Source: Schoenoplectus triqueter
Lineage: Eukaryota > Streptophyta > Magnoliopsida > Poales > Cyperaceae
Reading direction: 5' to 3'
Assembly: GCA_964058805.1 (NCBI GenBank)
Contig: CAXKVV010000143.1
Coordinates: 1 to 31,423, forward strand
DNA: 31,423 nt
Shown here: one piece after another, positions 1 to 11,109 of the stretch
How the letters are laid out: each line of letters begins with the position of its first letter
Position numbering within the stretch: position 1 is the first letter of the stretch
Notes under the pieces: generated by a model
The model's database searches: none
Told to the model about the DNA's origin: nothing
The model's input: only the letters and a program-made list of their open reading frames with translations
Translations under genes and position numbers: made by a program

Positions 1-259
1 GTTCACGATCAAAGACAGGAATAGAAAAATCAATTTGATGATTTAAATGGAGAGATTTTAGTTTGGGGACGGGGAGTGAGGATGTAGATGTGGGATGAAT
101 ATATCATTCCTTTTTTATATTCCAAGTTCTAAAATCTTAATTGAACTCGTGAACCACGCACCGAGTGCATAGATCACAAAACTGAAGTAGGTGCCAAGGC
201 CATGGCGTGTTGACCCACCGGTGTTTGGTGAAAACCACCTCCCGCTCTTAAATTGAACA

Positions 260-268
260 CTATATAAA
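260..268 (+). promoter_or_regulatory. TATA box of the P450 reductase gene
   Basis: The motif CTATATAAAT lies about 185 bp upstream of the start codon. It is followed by a CT-rich stretch (about 271-297) and a C/A-rich leader without upstream ATG codons in good context. This is the usual arrangement of a plant TATA promoter with a pyrimidine patch, and would place transcription start near 290-300. The position is inferred from sequence only. Confidence 0.6.
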
Positions 269-289
269 TCTCTTCGCTTCTCCTCCTCC

Positions 290-448
290 TCTCTCTCAGG
301 AAATCTTACGTTTCCTTCCCACCAACCAACTCCCAACCAAACTCTCACACAAAAGCGAACAAGAACAACAAGCGGAGCGAGAACTCAGCCAACCCCCTCT
401 GCGAGACCAATTCCTTCCCCCCTCCTTCTTAATAACAAGAGGTTATAA
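290..448 (+). other. Probable 5' untranslated leader of the reductase gene
   Basis: The stretch between the predicted start site and the ATG at 449 is rich in C, A and short CT runs, typical of plant leaders. It ends in an A-rich context before the ATG. The first base is a guess from the TATA box position. No splice sites in the leader are evident. Confidence 0.4.
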
Positions 449-3400
449 ATGGAGACAGAACACATGGATCTGTCTCCGATGGATTTTCTGATGGCGATCT
501 TCTCTGGCAAAGAGGTGCTGTCAATCGCCGAGAATAGAGAGGCTCTCACGGTGGTTGTAACGGCTGTTGCGCTCTTGGTCGGATTTGGCTTCTTTCTGAT
601 CTGGAGGCGATCTGGAACGGAGAAGAAGGATGTCGGGCCTCCACGACCGACGGCGCTCAAGGTGCCGCCGCCGCCTGAGATTGAGGCCGACGATGGCAGC
701 AAGAAGGTTACTGTGTTTTTCGGTACTCAGACTGGGACTGCCGAGGGATTCGCTAAGGTCTGGATTGGTTGTGGATTGATTCTCACTTTACATCAGTACT
801 GATAAATTAGTGGATTTGTTTATTTTATTAGACTATCAGTCTTTCTGATTAGTTTACAATAGATGATAGTCTTCTCTCTTCTGCCCACAGGCTCAGCCCA
901 CCTTGTCGGGAACTAATAAAATATAAGCAATTACACAAGGAAACAAAAATAATTAAATTGCAACAAATTTCTCCTTGTCCCCTTCCCAAGCTCACGAACA
1001 GAGAACTTTGGTGAGGTCTGGTACAGCTGCTCTGTTATCCTTTAAAATGGAATGATATGGATTTTCCAAATTTCGGGAAATAATCTGATGCTTTCTGGAT
1101 TTTATTAGTACTGATATTTTAATATAATTAATTATAGTTGTCATTATAGAATTGTACTGACAGATTCTATGAATGTTTAGGCACTTGTTGAGGAGGCGAA
1201 AGCCAGATATGAGAAGGCCGTATTCAAAGTTGTTGATCTGGTATAAATTATTCCTTTATTATTATTTAAGTTTGATCAATCCAAAGTATTCTACAATGAG
1301 AAAGTCGATTGTTTTGTTCATAATTATTTTTGTATTTCATAGGATGAGTATGCAGCTGAAGATGATGAATATGAGCAGAAGATGAAGAAAGAGAACTTAG
1401 TTTTATTTTTCATGGCCACGTAAGAATTCTTCATGTTATAATTAGTGATAACTTTGATTTCTGCCGGATCACTTCTAAATTTTCTTATTTAAAAATAGGT
1501 ATGGAGATGGTGAACCAACTGATAATGCTGCCAGGTTCTACAAATGGTTCACAGAGGTAAGAGAAAGCAACATATAATTGTTATTTCTGAAATGCACTTG
1601 GGCTTCATTAATCAGTATGGTCTAAGTATAGGGTGAAGAGAAAGGGGCTTGGTTGAATAGTCTTCAATATGCTGTGTTTGGTCTCGGGAATAGACAATAT
1701 GAGCATTTCAACAAGGTTAGTATGTGATTTAATGCATGGCAATCTGTTTGAAATTGTAGCATATTTTACATTCTTTTATTATCTATATCTTGATTGCATT
1801 TTTTTGCTGTGGATAATAGGTTGCAAAGGTGGTAGACGAGCTTCTTGAAAAGCAAGGTACCAGTTTATACTTAGCATATACATATGATGTATATATATGT
1901 CAGTTTAGATAGGTTGAAAATTTTAATTGAACATTAATTTTTATAAATAGGTGCCAAGCGCATAATACCAGTTGGTCTTGGAGATGATGATCAGTGCATT
2001 GAAGATGACTTCTCAGCATGGTACATTTAATTGAGGTTCATAAACATTTGATACACATAATTGAATTTCCCTTCATTTAATTTGTATTTATCTTTTCAGG
2101 AAAGAACTTCTATGGCCAGAACTAGACTGTCTGCTTAGAGATGAAGATGATGTGTCAGGTGCAACTACACCTTACACCGCTGCTATTCCAGAATATCGTG
2201 TGATATTCCTCAAACCTGACGAAGTTGGCCACCTCGATAAGAGCTGGAGCCTTGCTAATGGCCATGCTGTCCATGATATTCACCATCCGTGCAGGTTCAA
2301 CTACACCTTACATATTCACATATTAGTTTATTGTATTTTACTTTTCATAGAAGTAAATTCGATTAGGAAGCAATTATAATTTTTTATTTCTTTTGAATTG
2401 TCTGCCTTCTTATATTTATAATTTGTTTCTTGATTTAGATCCAATGTAGCTGTTAGAAGGGAGCTCCACAAACCAGCTTCTGATCGATCATGTACTCATT
2501 TGGAATTTGATATTGCGGGCACAGGTCTTAGGTAAGATGAATTTAAAATATTATGATACGGAAATTACAATATTATTATAATACAAACACATGTACCCAT
2601 TTGTTGTATTATTCACCCTTGTTCATTTTGTTATAGCCAACCCCTCTCTCTCTCTCTTCTTTCACCGTGTTGATTTAAGTATTGACTGAAGGTGAGCCTC
2701 TTTGAACATAATTTTGGTGCTATGAATTTTGATGCTTCATCAAGTTGTGATGTTGCTCATGTTTCTATAGAATTATGGATAGTATTTGCTATGCAAAATT
2801 TGTAGCAACCAATTAATGAATGTGACATGGAACTTTCCCTTGGTTTGCTATGCAGAATTATGGTGTGACATGATTTTTCTTTTCCGTCATTTCTTCTACA
2901 TATTGTTACCTGCACTTCAAAATTAACATCTCAGTTCACAGTTTTACCATTTTTTTTTTGTTTTCTGTTTTTCAGTTATGAAGCTGGAGACCATGTTGGT
3001 GTTTTTGCTGAGAACCACATTGAGACTGTGGAGGAAGCAGAGAGGCTGTTGGGTTATTCAGCTGACACATTTTTCTCAATTCATACTGATAAAGAGGATG
3101 GTACACCTCTTGGTGGCAGCTCATTGGCTCCTCCCTTCCCCTCTCCTCTCACTCTTAGAGCTGCTCTAACACATTATGCCGATCTTCTTAATTCCCCCAA
3201 AAAGGTAAAACTTGTTTTTTAATATTCCTTTCAAAATTTTGAAGTCCTTAACCTAATATTCTTCACTACAAGAAATGGTTAGAACTCTAGAAAAAATTAA
3301 ACTTCATCACGATCAGTTGATGCCTTTATTTAGTTACTAATCAATGCATACATATCTGATGATTCACACCCACCAGAAAGGCATTACATTTGTTCTTATT

Positions 3401-5309
3401 GTTTTTCTGAGCTCCCTCCTAATTTCTAATCTTTTTTGACAACTGCACAGAGTGCTTTGCTTGCACTGGCTGCTCATGCTTCTGACCCCAACGAAGCTGA
3501 ACGCTTGAAGTTCTTGGCATCCCCTGCTGGCAAGGTTGGGCCTCTTTCAAGAAGTCCATTTAACATTTTTCATTTCTGAAATTTCTACAGTCAAAAAATA
3601 AATTCATTTTTTTTTGTATGCAGGACGAATATTCACAATGGGCGGTGGCTAGCCAGAGAAGCTTACTTGAAGTGATGTCAGAATTTCCTTCTGCAAAGCC
3701 ACCACTCGGTGTGTTCTTTGCTGCTATAGCCCCACGGCTTCAGCCTAGATACTACTCTATCTCCTCCTCAGCGAAGTAAGTACTTGAGATTTTTACTTTG
3801 TGATGCATGGATATTATTGTTTGCCTTTATTTTTGTTTTAAAATTTTCTATTGCTTTGACTTAGAACGGTGCCTACAAGAATTCATGTCACATGTGCATT
3901 GGTTTATGAGACCACACCGGCTGGCAGGGTTCATAAAGGAATTTGTTCTACGTGGATGAAGGTAATAATTTTTCTTCTAGCCAAAAAAGTCCCTTTTATG
4001 CAGATTATCCTTGGTTTACTTAGTTTCATGCTTGTGATGCATCTTGTCCTGTCGCTTGTGATGCATCTTGTCCTGTCGCTTGTGATCTTTTTGTGTTATG
4101 TATTTCTATTATTATAGTTATGGATAATTTGAATATCGAGCCCTCCAATAAGATGTAAAAGTTAATCTTGATATAGTCCACAGCAGATTAAATTGTAACT
4201 TCATTGAAAGCCATTCTTCTTAGCAGTAATATATGATCTTATGATGCTGTGTACCTGCCATTTCTTTCTTTTTTATAAAACTTGATTGGTAACTTGCATA
4301 TTTTAAATTTATACAGAATGCAACTCCACTGGAAGAAAGCAATGACTGCAGCTGGGCTCCCATTTTTGTCAGACAATCAAATTTCAAACTTCCAGCAGAC
4401 CATAAAGTTCCAATCATAATGATCGGTCCTGGTACTGGCCTTGCACCTTTCAGAGGCTTCTTACAGGTATATGCGCCAACCTAGTTCCCAAGTTGTCAAC
4501 AATTCTTTAAAATTCTGTGCAATTTTGCAATTTTCTTCATCTCAAATTTTAGTCATCCGATTCATCATCAAATTTTGAAACTCTGCAATTTTGCAATTTT
4601 CCTTATCTCAACTTTTACTTTGATCTATCAGGAGCGGTTGGCTTTGAAAGAATCAGGTGCCGAACTCAGTCATGCTGTTCTTTTCTTTGGTTGCAGAAAC
4701 CGTAATATGGTATGTTTTTTATTTAAGATTTTTTTTTGCAAAACTGGAACTCTATACTGGCAATTTCTGATGGAAAATAATTAATTGAAATGTAGGATTA
4801 TATATATGAGGAGGAGTTGGACAGCTTTGTTGCAAAAGGAGCACTTTCTGAGTTAGCTGTTGCCTTCTCCCGTGAGGGCCCCACCAAACAATATGTACAG
4901 CACAAAATGGCTGAGAAGGTTAGTCTTTTACAAAGAGTATAATAATATTTCATCTGCAATTCAATGGTTGATATGATCCCTAACCTTTTTCATTTCTAAA
5001 TAGGCCACTGAAATCTGGCATATGTTATCTCAAGGCGCTTATCTTTATGTGTGCGGTGATGCCAAGGGTATGGCTAGAGATGTACACCGTGTTCTTCACA
5101 CCATTGCTCAAGAACAGGTATTGTATATGCAGAAATAGTTTTAACTCTATTTCCAAGTTCTAATTGAAAAACTGAGAAAATATTCTTTTTATTTATTTTG
5201 CTAATTGTGGATTTATGTTTTTTAATAGGGAGCAATGGATAGCTCACAGTCTGAGAGCTTTGTGAAGAGTCTTCAGATGGAAGGACGATACCTCAGAGAT
5301 GTTTGGTAA
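449..5309 (+). CDS. CPR: NADPH-cytochrome P450 reductase, complete, 18 coding exons, 696 aa
   Basis: Passes electrons from NADPH through FAD and FMN to microsomal P450s; anchored in the ER membrane. My exons: 449-757, 1181-1240, 1343-1419, 1499-1556, 1632-1715, 1820-1856, 1951-2020, 2100-2294, 2439-2531, 2976-3204, 3451-3534, 3624-3775, 3865-3961, 4317-4466, 4632-4709, 4796-4918, 5004-5117, 5229-5309. All introns are GT-AG and the 2091 nt stay in frame. Visible parts: membrane anchor 32-51; FMN-site segments [10 protein letters not shown] (92-101), [12 protein letters not shown] (148-159) and [12 protein letters not shown] (184-195); FAD-site RYYS (474-477) and GICSTW (508-513); NADPH-site [12 protein letters not shown] (552-563), FFGCRNRNM (583-591) and [11 protein letters not shown] (649-659); C-terminal LRDVW with the conserved last Trp. 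The N-terminus is short and lacks the long Ser-rich stretch of many class II enzymes, although IWRRSG after the anchor resembles class II. No break was found. Confidence 0.97.
4031..4086 (+). repeat. 24-bp tandem duplication in reductase intron 13
   Basis: The unit beginning CTTGTGATGCATCTTGTCC occurs twice without mismatch (4031-4054 and 4055-4078), followed by the first 8 bases of a third copy. It lies inside the intron between the exons ending at 3961 and starting at 4317, and does not touch the splice sites. Confidence 0.9.
4513..4618 (+). repeat. Imperfect direct repeat in reductase intron 14
   Basis: Two copies of about 38 bp, at 4513-4550 and 4581-4618, share GCAATTTTGCAATTTTC followed by a CATCTCAA-like tail. 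They look like a local duplication just upstream of the exon starting at 4632. Confidence 0.75.
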
Positions 5310-5692
5310 AATTAGAAAACATGGATGGGTGATTCACACAAAAAAGTTTCTATTGTGGGATCCTGTCCAGAAGATTTTTGAGAAGATTAGCAAAAATCTT
5401 TGCTTTCGTACCAATTATACAGGAAGTTGGCTTGCTATTCCTTTTTTAATTTTTCATTGTAAGCAATTCTTTGGACTCCTAACCTGGTTTTTATTACATT
5501 TAAATTATGGAGATATATTGGGTATCAGCCTCTAAATGTGTTTTTAGCTGTACAAATAGTAGTGATGCACAGTAGCTGTTTAAAGCATCGCCATGGTTCT
5601 TTTCTGCTATGTACATGTGCAGTTGTTGATAACTACATGACGTTCTGTTTAAATCAATTATAACCACATTAATGCTTGGACTACAGCAAGAC

Positions 5693-5698
5693 AATAAA
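5693..5698 (+). terminator. Candidate polyadenylation signal of the reductase gene
   Basis: A canonical AATAAA lies 384 bp after the stop codon. It is preceded by T-rich and TGTA-containing sequence such as plant far-upstream elements. The length would fit a normal plant 3' UTR. Other AT-rich signals nearby could be used instead. Confidence 0.45.
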
Positions 5699-5699
5699 A

Positions 5700-6683
5700 A
5701 ATATACTCGTGAAGATTCAATACTACATGTAATATTGTACTAGCTGAAGAGAACAATTTATTCAGCTTAAGCTTTTTGGCATTTTCTTGGTCTTGTAATC
5801 TAAAATTTTATTGTGGTCCACAAATCGCACCAACCCCCATCCACTAATTTCTTGGTATACCGTTGGAACGAAGATGGTTCACCAACAAGCGTCTCATCTC
5901 CTTTACCTCTGTATCTGCATTGAAAATCACAACGAAAGATTAAGCATTCCTTATTGGGACTTTGTGTCTTCAGTTTAATTTGTTTCCTTCGTTGGTATTC
6001 AATTACTGAAATCAGCTTTTTTTTTTTGAGAGAGATGAGTCTAATTCTTAAATTCTATTTTGTGTTCATGAAGATTAGTATTCATAATCTTTTAGAGATC
6101 ATTTTAATTAATCATCATTTGAGCTACTAAGTCATTCACATACGTTTGGTAATTTTTCTTCCAGAAGCACTCTTCTCTTGTGGCTAATTCCAGAAGAATG
6201 TGTGCTGTGAAGCAGCAGCCCTAGGCTAAAATAACTAATAAATTGGGTAATTTTTGCATATGAGAAAGATCCGAAGAAAGTGCACCGCCAAGTCCAAACC
6301 AACAAAGTTTGACAATCAGCAGGCTGACTGAACTCAATTAGGTCTGAGCAGCTCGGTTCAACAAAGATACTGCAGCTGTAATATCAAGTAGCTAAGCAGT
6401 TCTTAACATTCAAATTAACCCGACATGACATCAGTTTAGACGAGCATAACAATCGACGACGTTTACACAAATTGAAAAGCTAAATTAAAAGAAATTGCAT
6501 CTTTTGATTTAATGCTAAATTTTTTTTCCACATTGTTAAAATCAACAAATTATCATGAAGGGACTTCTGGGAGGTTTCAACTTTTCCAGCAGATTCGCCA
6601 AAATAAATTGACCTCACAATAAGAAGAATAAAAGAATCACTAAACAGATCAGAACTTGAATTATTCCCCATTGATTTTTATTT
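5700..6683. other. Intergenic DNA, nothing recognised
   Basis: No open frame with recognisable protein similarity on either strand. It contains unremarkable AT-rich sequence between the convergent ends of the reductase gene and the HAD phosphatase pseudogene. Confidence 0.5.
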
Positions 6684-7920
6684 CAATCTTCGAATGGAGG
6701 CAATCCCCAATTTTGAGGACTCAATTGCAAAAGTGAACTGATAACATCATCAGCTTCTTCACAGTAGGGTACCTCCAGTCTTTGGATCTGGTACCATCAC
6801 CACCGACCTACAATTGTTTCATTTGAAGATAGAAATGAAAATGTGTATTCAGTTAAAACCTCAAATCTTGTAAGAGCAGCTAGAAAAATATCCGGGGCTG
6901 GCTCTCCTCGTTTCACCTCAGGATCATCTCCTTTTACGACATGATGCATCATTGTAAATATTTTACTGTGATTTTAAGTCTTTAACAGAAAGTGACTGCT
7001 ACGAGAACTACAAGAAAAAGAGGTGTTATTTATGAACAAAAAATTAAGTAATACATACACGAGGAGAGAAAAGGGGCTAGTATGCTGTTGCAACACACAT
7101 TGGTATCCCATTGGCATGGAGATGATTCACCAAGCGCTCCGCTCCTGTAACATATAGGAGAAGTAACAAACATACTGTTAATTACAAGCCATCCTGAAGG
7201 TACTGGTAGAAAAACCAAATCTCAGATTGTGGTTCTTTCTACATAGTATGCACCAACAAGCATGGATTAAAACAATCTGCACAAAGATTTCCTGATCGAC
7301 ATGATATAATACTTCATGCCTGCCCGGTTCTTTTCACTTCATAATATAAATGAAAGAATCTGACGGGTACTTTAGTACAAGGTGATAATCCCACAGGTTC
7401 AATATGTACACTTGAAAGTACAGATATTCAACAATGCAAAACCTATGCCTGATATTGACAGTCACAACACTGTATTTCCAGAAGAATTTGGATTACAAGT
7501 CAATATATAAAACTTATTTGGTGGTGATACGTTCTGGAGGGTCAACATACACAACCTTCCTGGTCATGTACAGTTCTGGCACAGAAAATCTGGTACCATC
7601 ACCTTGACTCAAGCAGTGTTCAAATCCAATATGAATGCACATAATCATCTGTCACTGCTGTGACCTCTAATTCAAGTGAAAGATCATATACCTGGTAAGA
7701 GGGAGCAAGTTGGCAAGAGCTCTCGCAGCATTCCTTCTCTTTCCTCCAGAAATGCCTCAGGAGAGAGGATACCTGTTAGGCCTGACTCCTCGACAAAAAA
7801 ATGGGCTATATCCATTGTCCTTTTCCCCCATCTTCTTGGTTTGTAGTGGCCATCATTTTGTTTTTCCATACCTTGCTAGTATCTTCCCATTTTTAACACT
7901 GAATAAATCCTCTCTGAATC
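6684..7920 (-). pseudogene. Decayed HAD-superfamily phosphatase (GS1-like) gene
   Basis: Read on the minus strand, four blocks match the plant GS1-like HAD phosphatases (glycerol-3-phosphatase / pseudouridine-phosphatase type). Block 1 (7920-7692) has KILARYGKT, an in-frame TGA, then FFVEESGLTG and LLPTCSLLPG, ending at a GT donor. Block 2 (7144-7081), after a CAG acceptor, reads GAERLVNHLHANGIPM and runs into a TAG. Block 3 (6980-6860) has DLKSQ, a frameshift, then MMHHVVKGDDPEVKRGEPA and FLAALTRFEV. Block 4 (6807-6684) has VMVPD, a one-base insertion, then EEADDVISSLLQLSPQNWG and the stop. The DMDG nucleophile motif is absent upstream. The exon for the VFEDA-type acid motif is also missing: only 52 bp separate blocks 3 and 4. 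Stops, frameshifts and lost catalytic motifs make it a pseudogene. Confidence 0.85.
7514..7648 (-). other. Unidentified 44-codon open frame inside the HAD pseudogene intron
   Basis: A minus-strand frame from ATG at 7648 to TAA at 7514. Its second half, with VPELYMTRKVVYVDPPERI, has the codon texture of real protein rather than AT-rich noise. I do not recognise the family. It shares a 15-bp string (GGTGATGGTACCAGA) with the VMVPD block of the pseudogene, which may be chance or a local duplication. It may be a gene-derived exon fragment. Confidence 0.3.
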
Positions 7921-8047
7921 TGCACTGCACGGCATACAAGAGAATTAGCTTTCCAGATTTCAATTTTCATAGCATTATTCAAATCCACAAGTGCTTCTTT
8001 TCGAACCTTTAGAGCACGAACCACCAAGCTCGCTGCTTCCTCCCACG
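7893..8047 (-). other. Unidentified exon-like open frame upstream of the HAD pseudogene
   Basis: After a possible acceptor (TTGGCAG, 8054-8048) the minus strand is open for about 50 codons to TAA at 7893-7895. It reads WEEAASLVVRALKVRKEALV and continues as a charged, probably helical segment with Lys/Glu/Ala/Leu bias. It overlaps the first degenerate HAD block in another frame, so at most one of the two is the ancestral coding frame there. I cannot name the protein. Confidence 0.35.
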
Positions 8048-8446
8048 CTGCCAATTTATAATTAATTTTTCTTGTTATGCTTATGTAATTTATAATTAAA
8101 TTCTAGTACGTTTAAGTTCTTATCTCATGAGTCTTGTGATCTATGCATTGTAGCCTGGGCTTGAGTAACAAATCCAATTGAATGAAATTAGTGATCATCA
8201 TTATCTAGATGTTATGTGGATGCCAAATTTCTCATAAGAGAACTGTGAGTTTACTAAGTGCATTACAACAATTGGTACACTAACATCCCTAAAAATTAAA
8301 AAAATAATATTCTTTTTGTCATGGAAGGTTGCCTACATGTTAAGTTTCCAGGCAATTTTTTTGACTGAAATTATAAAATCAGCAATTATCCTAATTTAAT
8401 CAATAATGCATAGTACAAGATAAACTAAAAGGAAAAAAAAAGATAC

Positions 8447-8614
8447 CAGAGAATTCAACTCAAAGTTTTTGAGATGAACTGTGAGATTAAGGAAACGGCC
8501 AGTGGGCGAAGGCTCGAATTGGGGCCTGGAAGGAATGCCGGGTCGATAAGGTTGCGCCGGGGGAGGTGTGTCATCACGCTCTCCTTTAAAGCACCTGAGA
8601 ATAGCTTTTCCCAT
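8447..8614 (-). other. Possible first exon of an unidentified small gene or fragment
   Basis: A GC-rich patch in an AT-rich region. The minus strand from ATG at 8614 is open for 56 codons, starting MGKAILRCFKGERDDTPPPA and going on with several Pro/Arg residues, to a GTATCT donor-like site at 8446. Overlapping frames on both strands are also open, as is common in GC-rich patches. The phase does not match the exon-like frame at 7893-8047, so I do not join them. Weak support for coding. Confidence 0.25.
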
Positions 8615-8725
8615 TTGAAACTATATATCCTTCTGCCTTTTGGTTTGATGAAATTCAAGCTTTTGTTGCGGGGGAACTGGGGGAGGGGAAGGGGAATGGA
8701 AAGTGTTTTAGCCTCAGCCTTTAGC

Positions 8726-9134
8726 CATTTTTTTATAATAATTATTTAAATAATTCTAATTTTAATAATAAGAGTGATAAAATTGAAATTTTAAAAATAT
8801 GAATGTCAGTACGTTACTGTCAGTGACGCTGTGTAAACGCATCAGTCTCATTGGTGTATTTGTGCAAAAACATCATTGAAAATGACGTCTTTCATTTTTT
8901 TTGTACTTAAAATGACCAAGTTGGCCTCCGTGCTAGTGGGAAAACATTATTTTCAATGACGTTTTTTATTTATTTTTCAAAAAATAATTGAAAAGTAAAA
9001 AAATAATTTATTACTACTGACATATTTGTAAAACGCCAAATGATGTGTTGTTATTTATATTTTTAAAATTTTAATTTTATCACTCTTATTATTAAAATTA
9101 AAATTATTTAAATAATTATAATAAAAAATCGCTG
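8726..9134. mobile_element. MITE with ~75-bp terminal inverted repeats
   Basis: The arms, about 8726-8800 and 9057-9134, are inverted copies, sharing for example ATTTAAATAATT and TTTTAATAATAAGAGTGATA. The interior has no open frame. It contains two ATGACGT-centred motifs (near 8880 and 8955) flanked by mirror-like ATTGAAAATG/ATTTTCAATG. The element is bordered by GCCTTTAGC (8717-8725) and GCCTCTAGC (9135-9143), a candidate 9-bp target duplication with one difference, which would suggest a Mutator-type origin. Confidence 0.8.
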
Positions 9135-9143
9135 GCCTCTAGC

Positions 9144-10626
9144 AGACGAGTAACAGTAACAGAGAGAGGAAATAGCAAAGGTGGGAGAGTAGGGTAGGAT
9201 TGAGAGTCCTGAGTCAAAACTTTTCTTTTCATCTTTGTTTGGCTTGGGCCATAGATCGAGCGGCCTATCCGCTGTAGGTTTCTGATGTTTCTACAATAGT
9301 TTGCATAAAGTTTCTCTGAAATCCCAAGATATGCAACTTACTCTGCACCTTGGCGGACCCTTGGAACTAAAAAGTGGATTTAAAATCTTCTAAAATAGTT
9401 GATTTTACATTGAGATTCATAATTTTAATAAATTCTAAATTTATATTTTCAATAGTTACTATGAATATCAATGCAAAATAAACAACTCTAAAAAACTTTT
9501 AACCCATTTTTTAATTCAAAGAGCTTTAATCCTCCCCCACTTCCGCATCTTGGGTCCTTGCTATGTTGATTAATCTCGGTTTAAAAAGTTATAATGGTTT
9601 CGTTTTCAATTAACTGTAAGGTTCAAATGGTTCGGAAACGAATAATTTTAAAAACAAACAAATGAACCAAAAAACAGTAAAATAATGTCGGTGTTGTGCT
9701 GTGTTGTAATATCATACATATTATTACACTATTTATTTAGTTATTTTTTATGTTATTGGTCATAAATTTTCATACTAATATGATTTAACCAGTAGGAACT
9801 AGGAAGTAGCATGTAGGAATCCTTTATTATTATTATTTTTTTGACAACTTGAAGAGAAATAAATGGCGACGTTTCCTTTCCTTTTTTTCCTCTTTTGTTC
9901 ATAAAATAAAACTAACGATAAGCAACGGTCCAATGGAAAATATGGAAAGTGGGATCAAAACGTAAATTTTTATCTTTTTAGACCTAAAAAAATAAAAAAT
10001 AAATTGTTGCACAATCTCTCCTCTCCAATCATAATTCATTCGGACTGAAAGTTATTCATAGATCGTTTGTGTCTATTACTTCACAGGTTTCTCTGTAGCG
10101 GTTTTGTTGTGCTTACTGTAATCTAATATATATATATATATATATATATTACAGTGTTTTTGAGGATTAATAAAATCTTATTCTTTTCTTTTCTTCGAAA
10201 GGTTGCAGTCTTGCGGATCTTTTCTTCTTAAGAATTTTGGAAGGAAAAAAAACCAACTATAAGTAAATATGATACTAGTTAAAGTACTTTTTTGAGATAA
10301 AATAAAGTCAAAATTTGAATCTTAAATGTAAGATAGAAAATTTCCGCCAAATTTCATAACCCAATTTAAGTATAGATAATTTAGTGAAGATTTGAAGCCT
10401 ATCACTATTGAATTTTGAGCATCATTAAAAAGAGGTATACATAGCTTATTTGTCAATACAAAGAAATACTTAGGATAACATTATCAAAACACTAATAAAA
10501 GAAATACAAAGAAATACTTAGCCTATATATTTTTTTCTTTTTGTATGTTATTCTCAAGAATTGAACTATAAGACCTATTAGTTTATTACCATATGTACTA
10601 GCTTTGTTGTTATGTCAAAACACTAA
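9144..10626. other. AT-rich intergenic DNA without a recognisable gene
   Basis: No supported coding frame. The only clear structure is a (TA)n tract flanked by ACTGTAAT (10114-10121) and ATTACAGT (10149-10156), which makes a perfect-stem hairpin of the microsatellite. Confidence 0.5.
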
Positions 10627-10800
10627 TAATAATTAGGGAGAATTAGTTAAATAACAATCTAAACTTTAAAAATTAGAAAATATATCACTTCAAACTTTAA
10701 AATTAGTTTAATGTAACGATAAACTCAAATATTTGTTTATCACTATAACTGTATAAAAAATATAATTTTAATATTAAAAATATAATGACTTAATATCTAA

Positions 10801-11102
10801 AACACCCTCCGCGGTTAGTGGGTCACCTGAGCAGCTGAGCCCCCTCCTGATTTGGCGCGGTTCAAAAGTGAGAAAACCTAGACCCGATGGAACGAGATAG
10901 ATAGATAGATAGATAGATATTACTTACCATCCGATCTACCTACTTGATTTCTCCTCCGGAATTCCCTATTCGCTTGGAGATGGAAAGCTCGGAGTTCCTC
11001 ATTCCCATCACTGATCTCCCCCAGCCAGCCATTGAACATTGAGGCGCTTAAAGAAAGGTAGACGCTCCCCTCCGGTACAGGCTCCTCAATTGGAGTTGTC
11101 AT
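10801..11102 (-). other. GC-rich fragment captured in the MULE
   Basis: This patch is far richer in GC than its surroundings. On the minus strand it is open from ATG at 11102 for 53 codons, beginning MTTPIEEPVPEGSVYLSLSA, to a GTAGGT donor-like site near 10943, as expected for a first exon. The plus strand has a shorter frame, MESSEFLIPITDLPQPA, ending in a stop. I cannot identify the parent gene. A GATA microsatellite (about 10894-10919) abuts it. The element context suggests transduplication of host gene sequence. Confidence 0.45.
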
Positions 11103-11109
11103 AAAGGAA

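Noticed and set aside
385..702. Minus-strand open frame opposite reductase exon 1
   Set aside because: Shadow of the real coding strand, with low-complexity Ser/Gly translation.
2978..3169. Plus-strand open frame overlapping reductase exon 10
   Set aside because: Out of frame with the exon that carries the conserved reductase sequence.
7710..8012. 100-codon plus-strand open frame
   Set aside because: It lies opposite the HAD pseudogene blocks, which have recognisable protein similarity. The plus translation has none.
8047..8447. Joining the exon-like frames at 8447-8614 and 7893-8047 into one gene
   Set aside because: The donor is phase 0, while the acceptor leaves two bases before the first codon, so the frame breaks. 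No alternative splice pair is convincing.
10920..11102. Calling the GC-rich MULE fragment a functional gene
   Set aside because: It ends at a donor-like site with no identifiable following exon, and lies wholly inside a transposon. It is kept as a captured fragment only.
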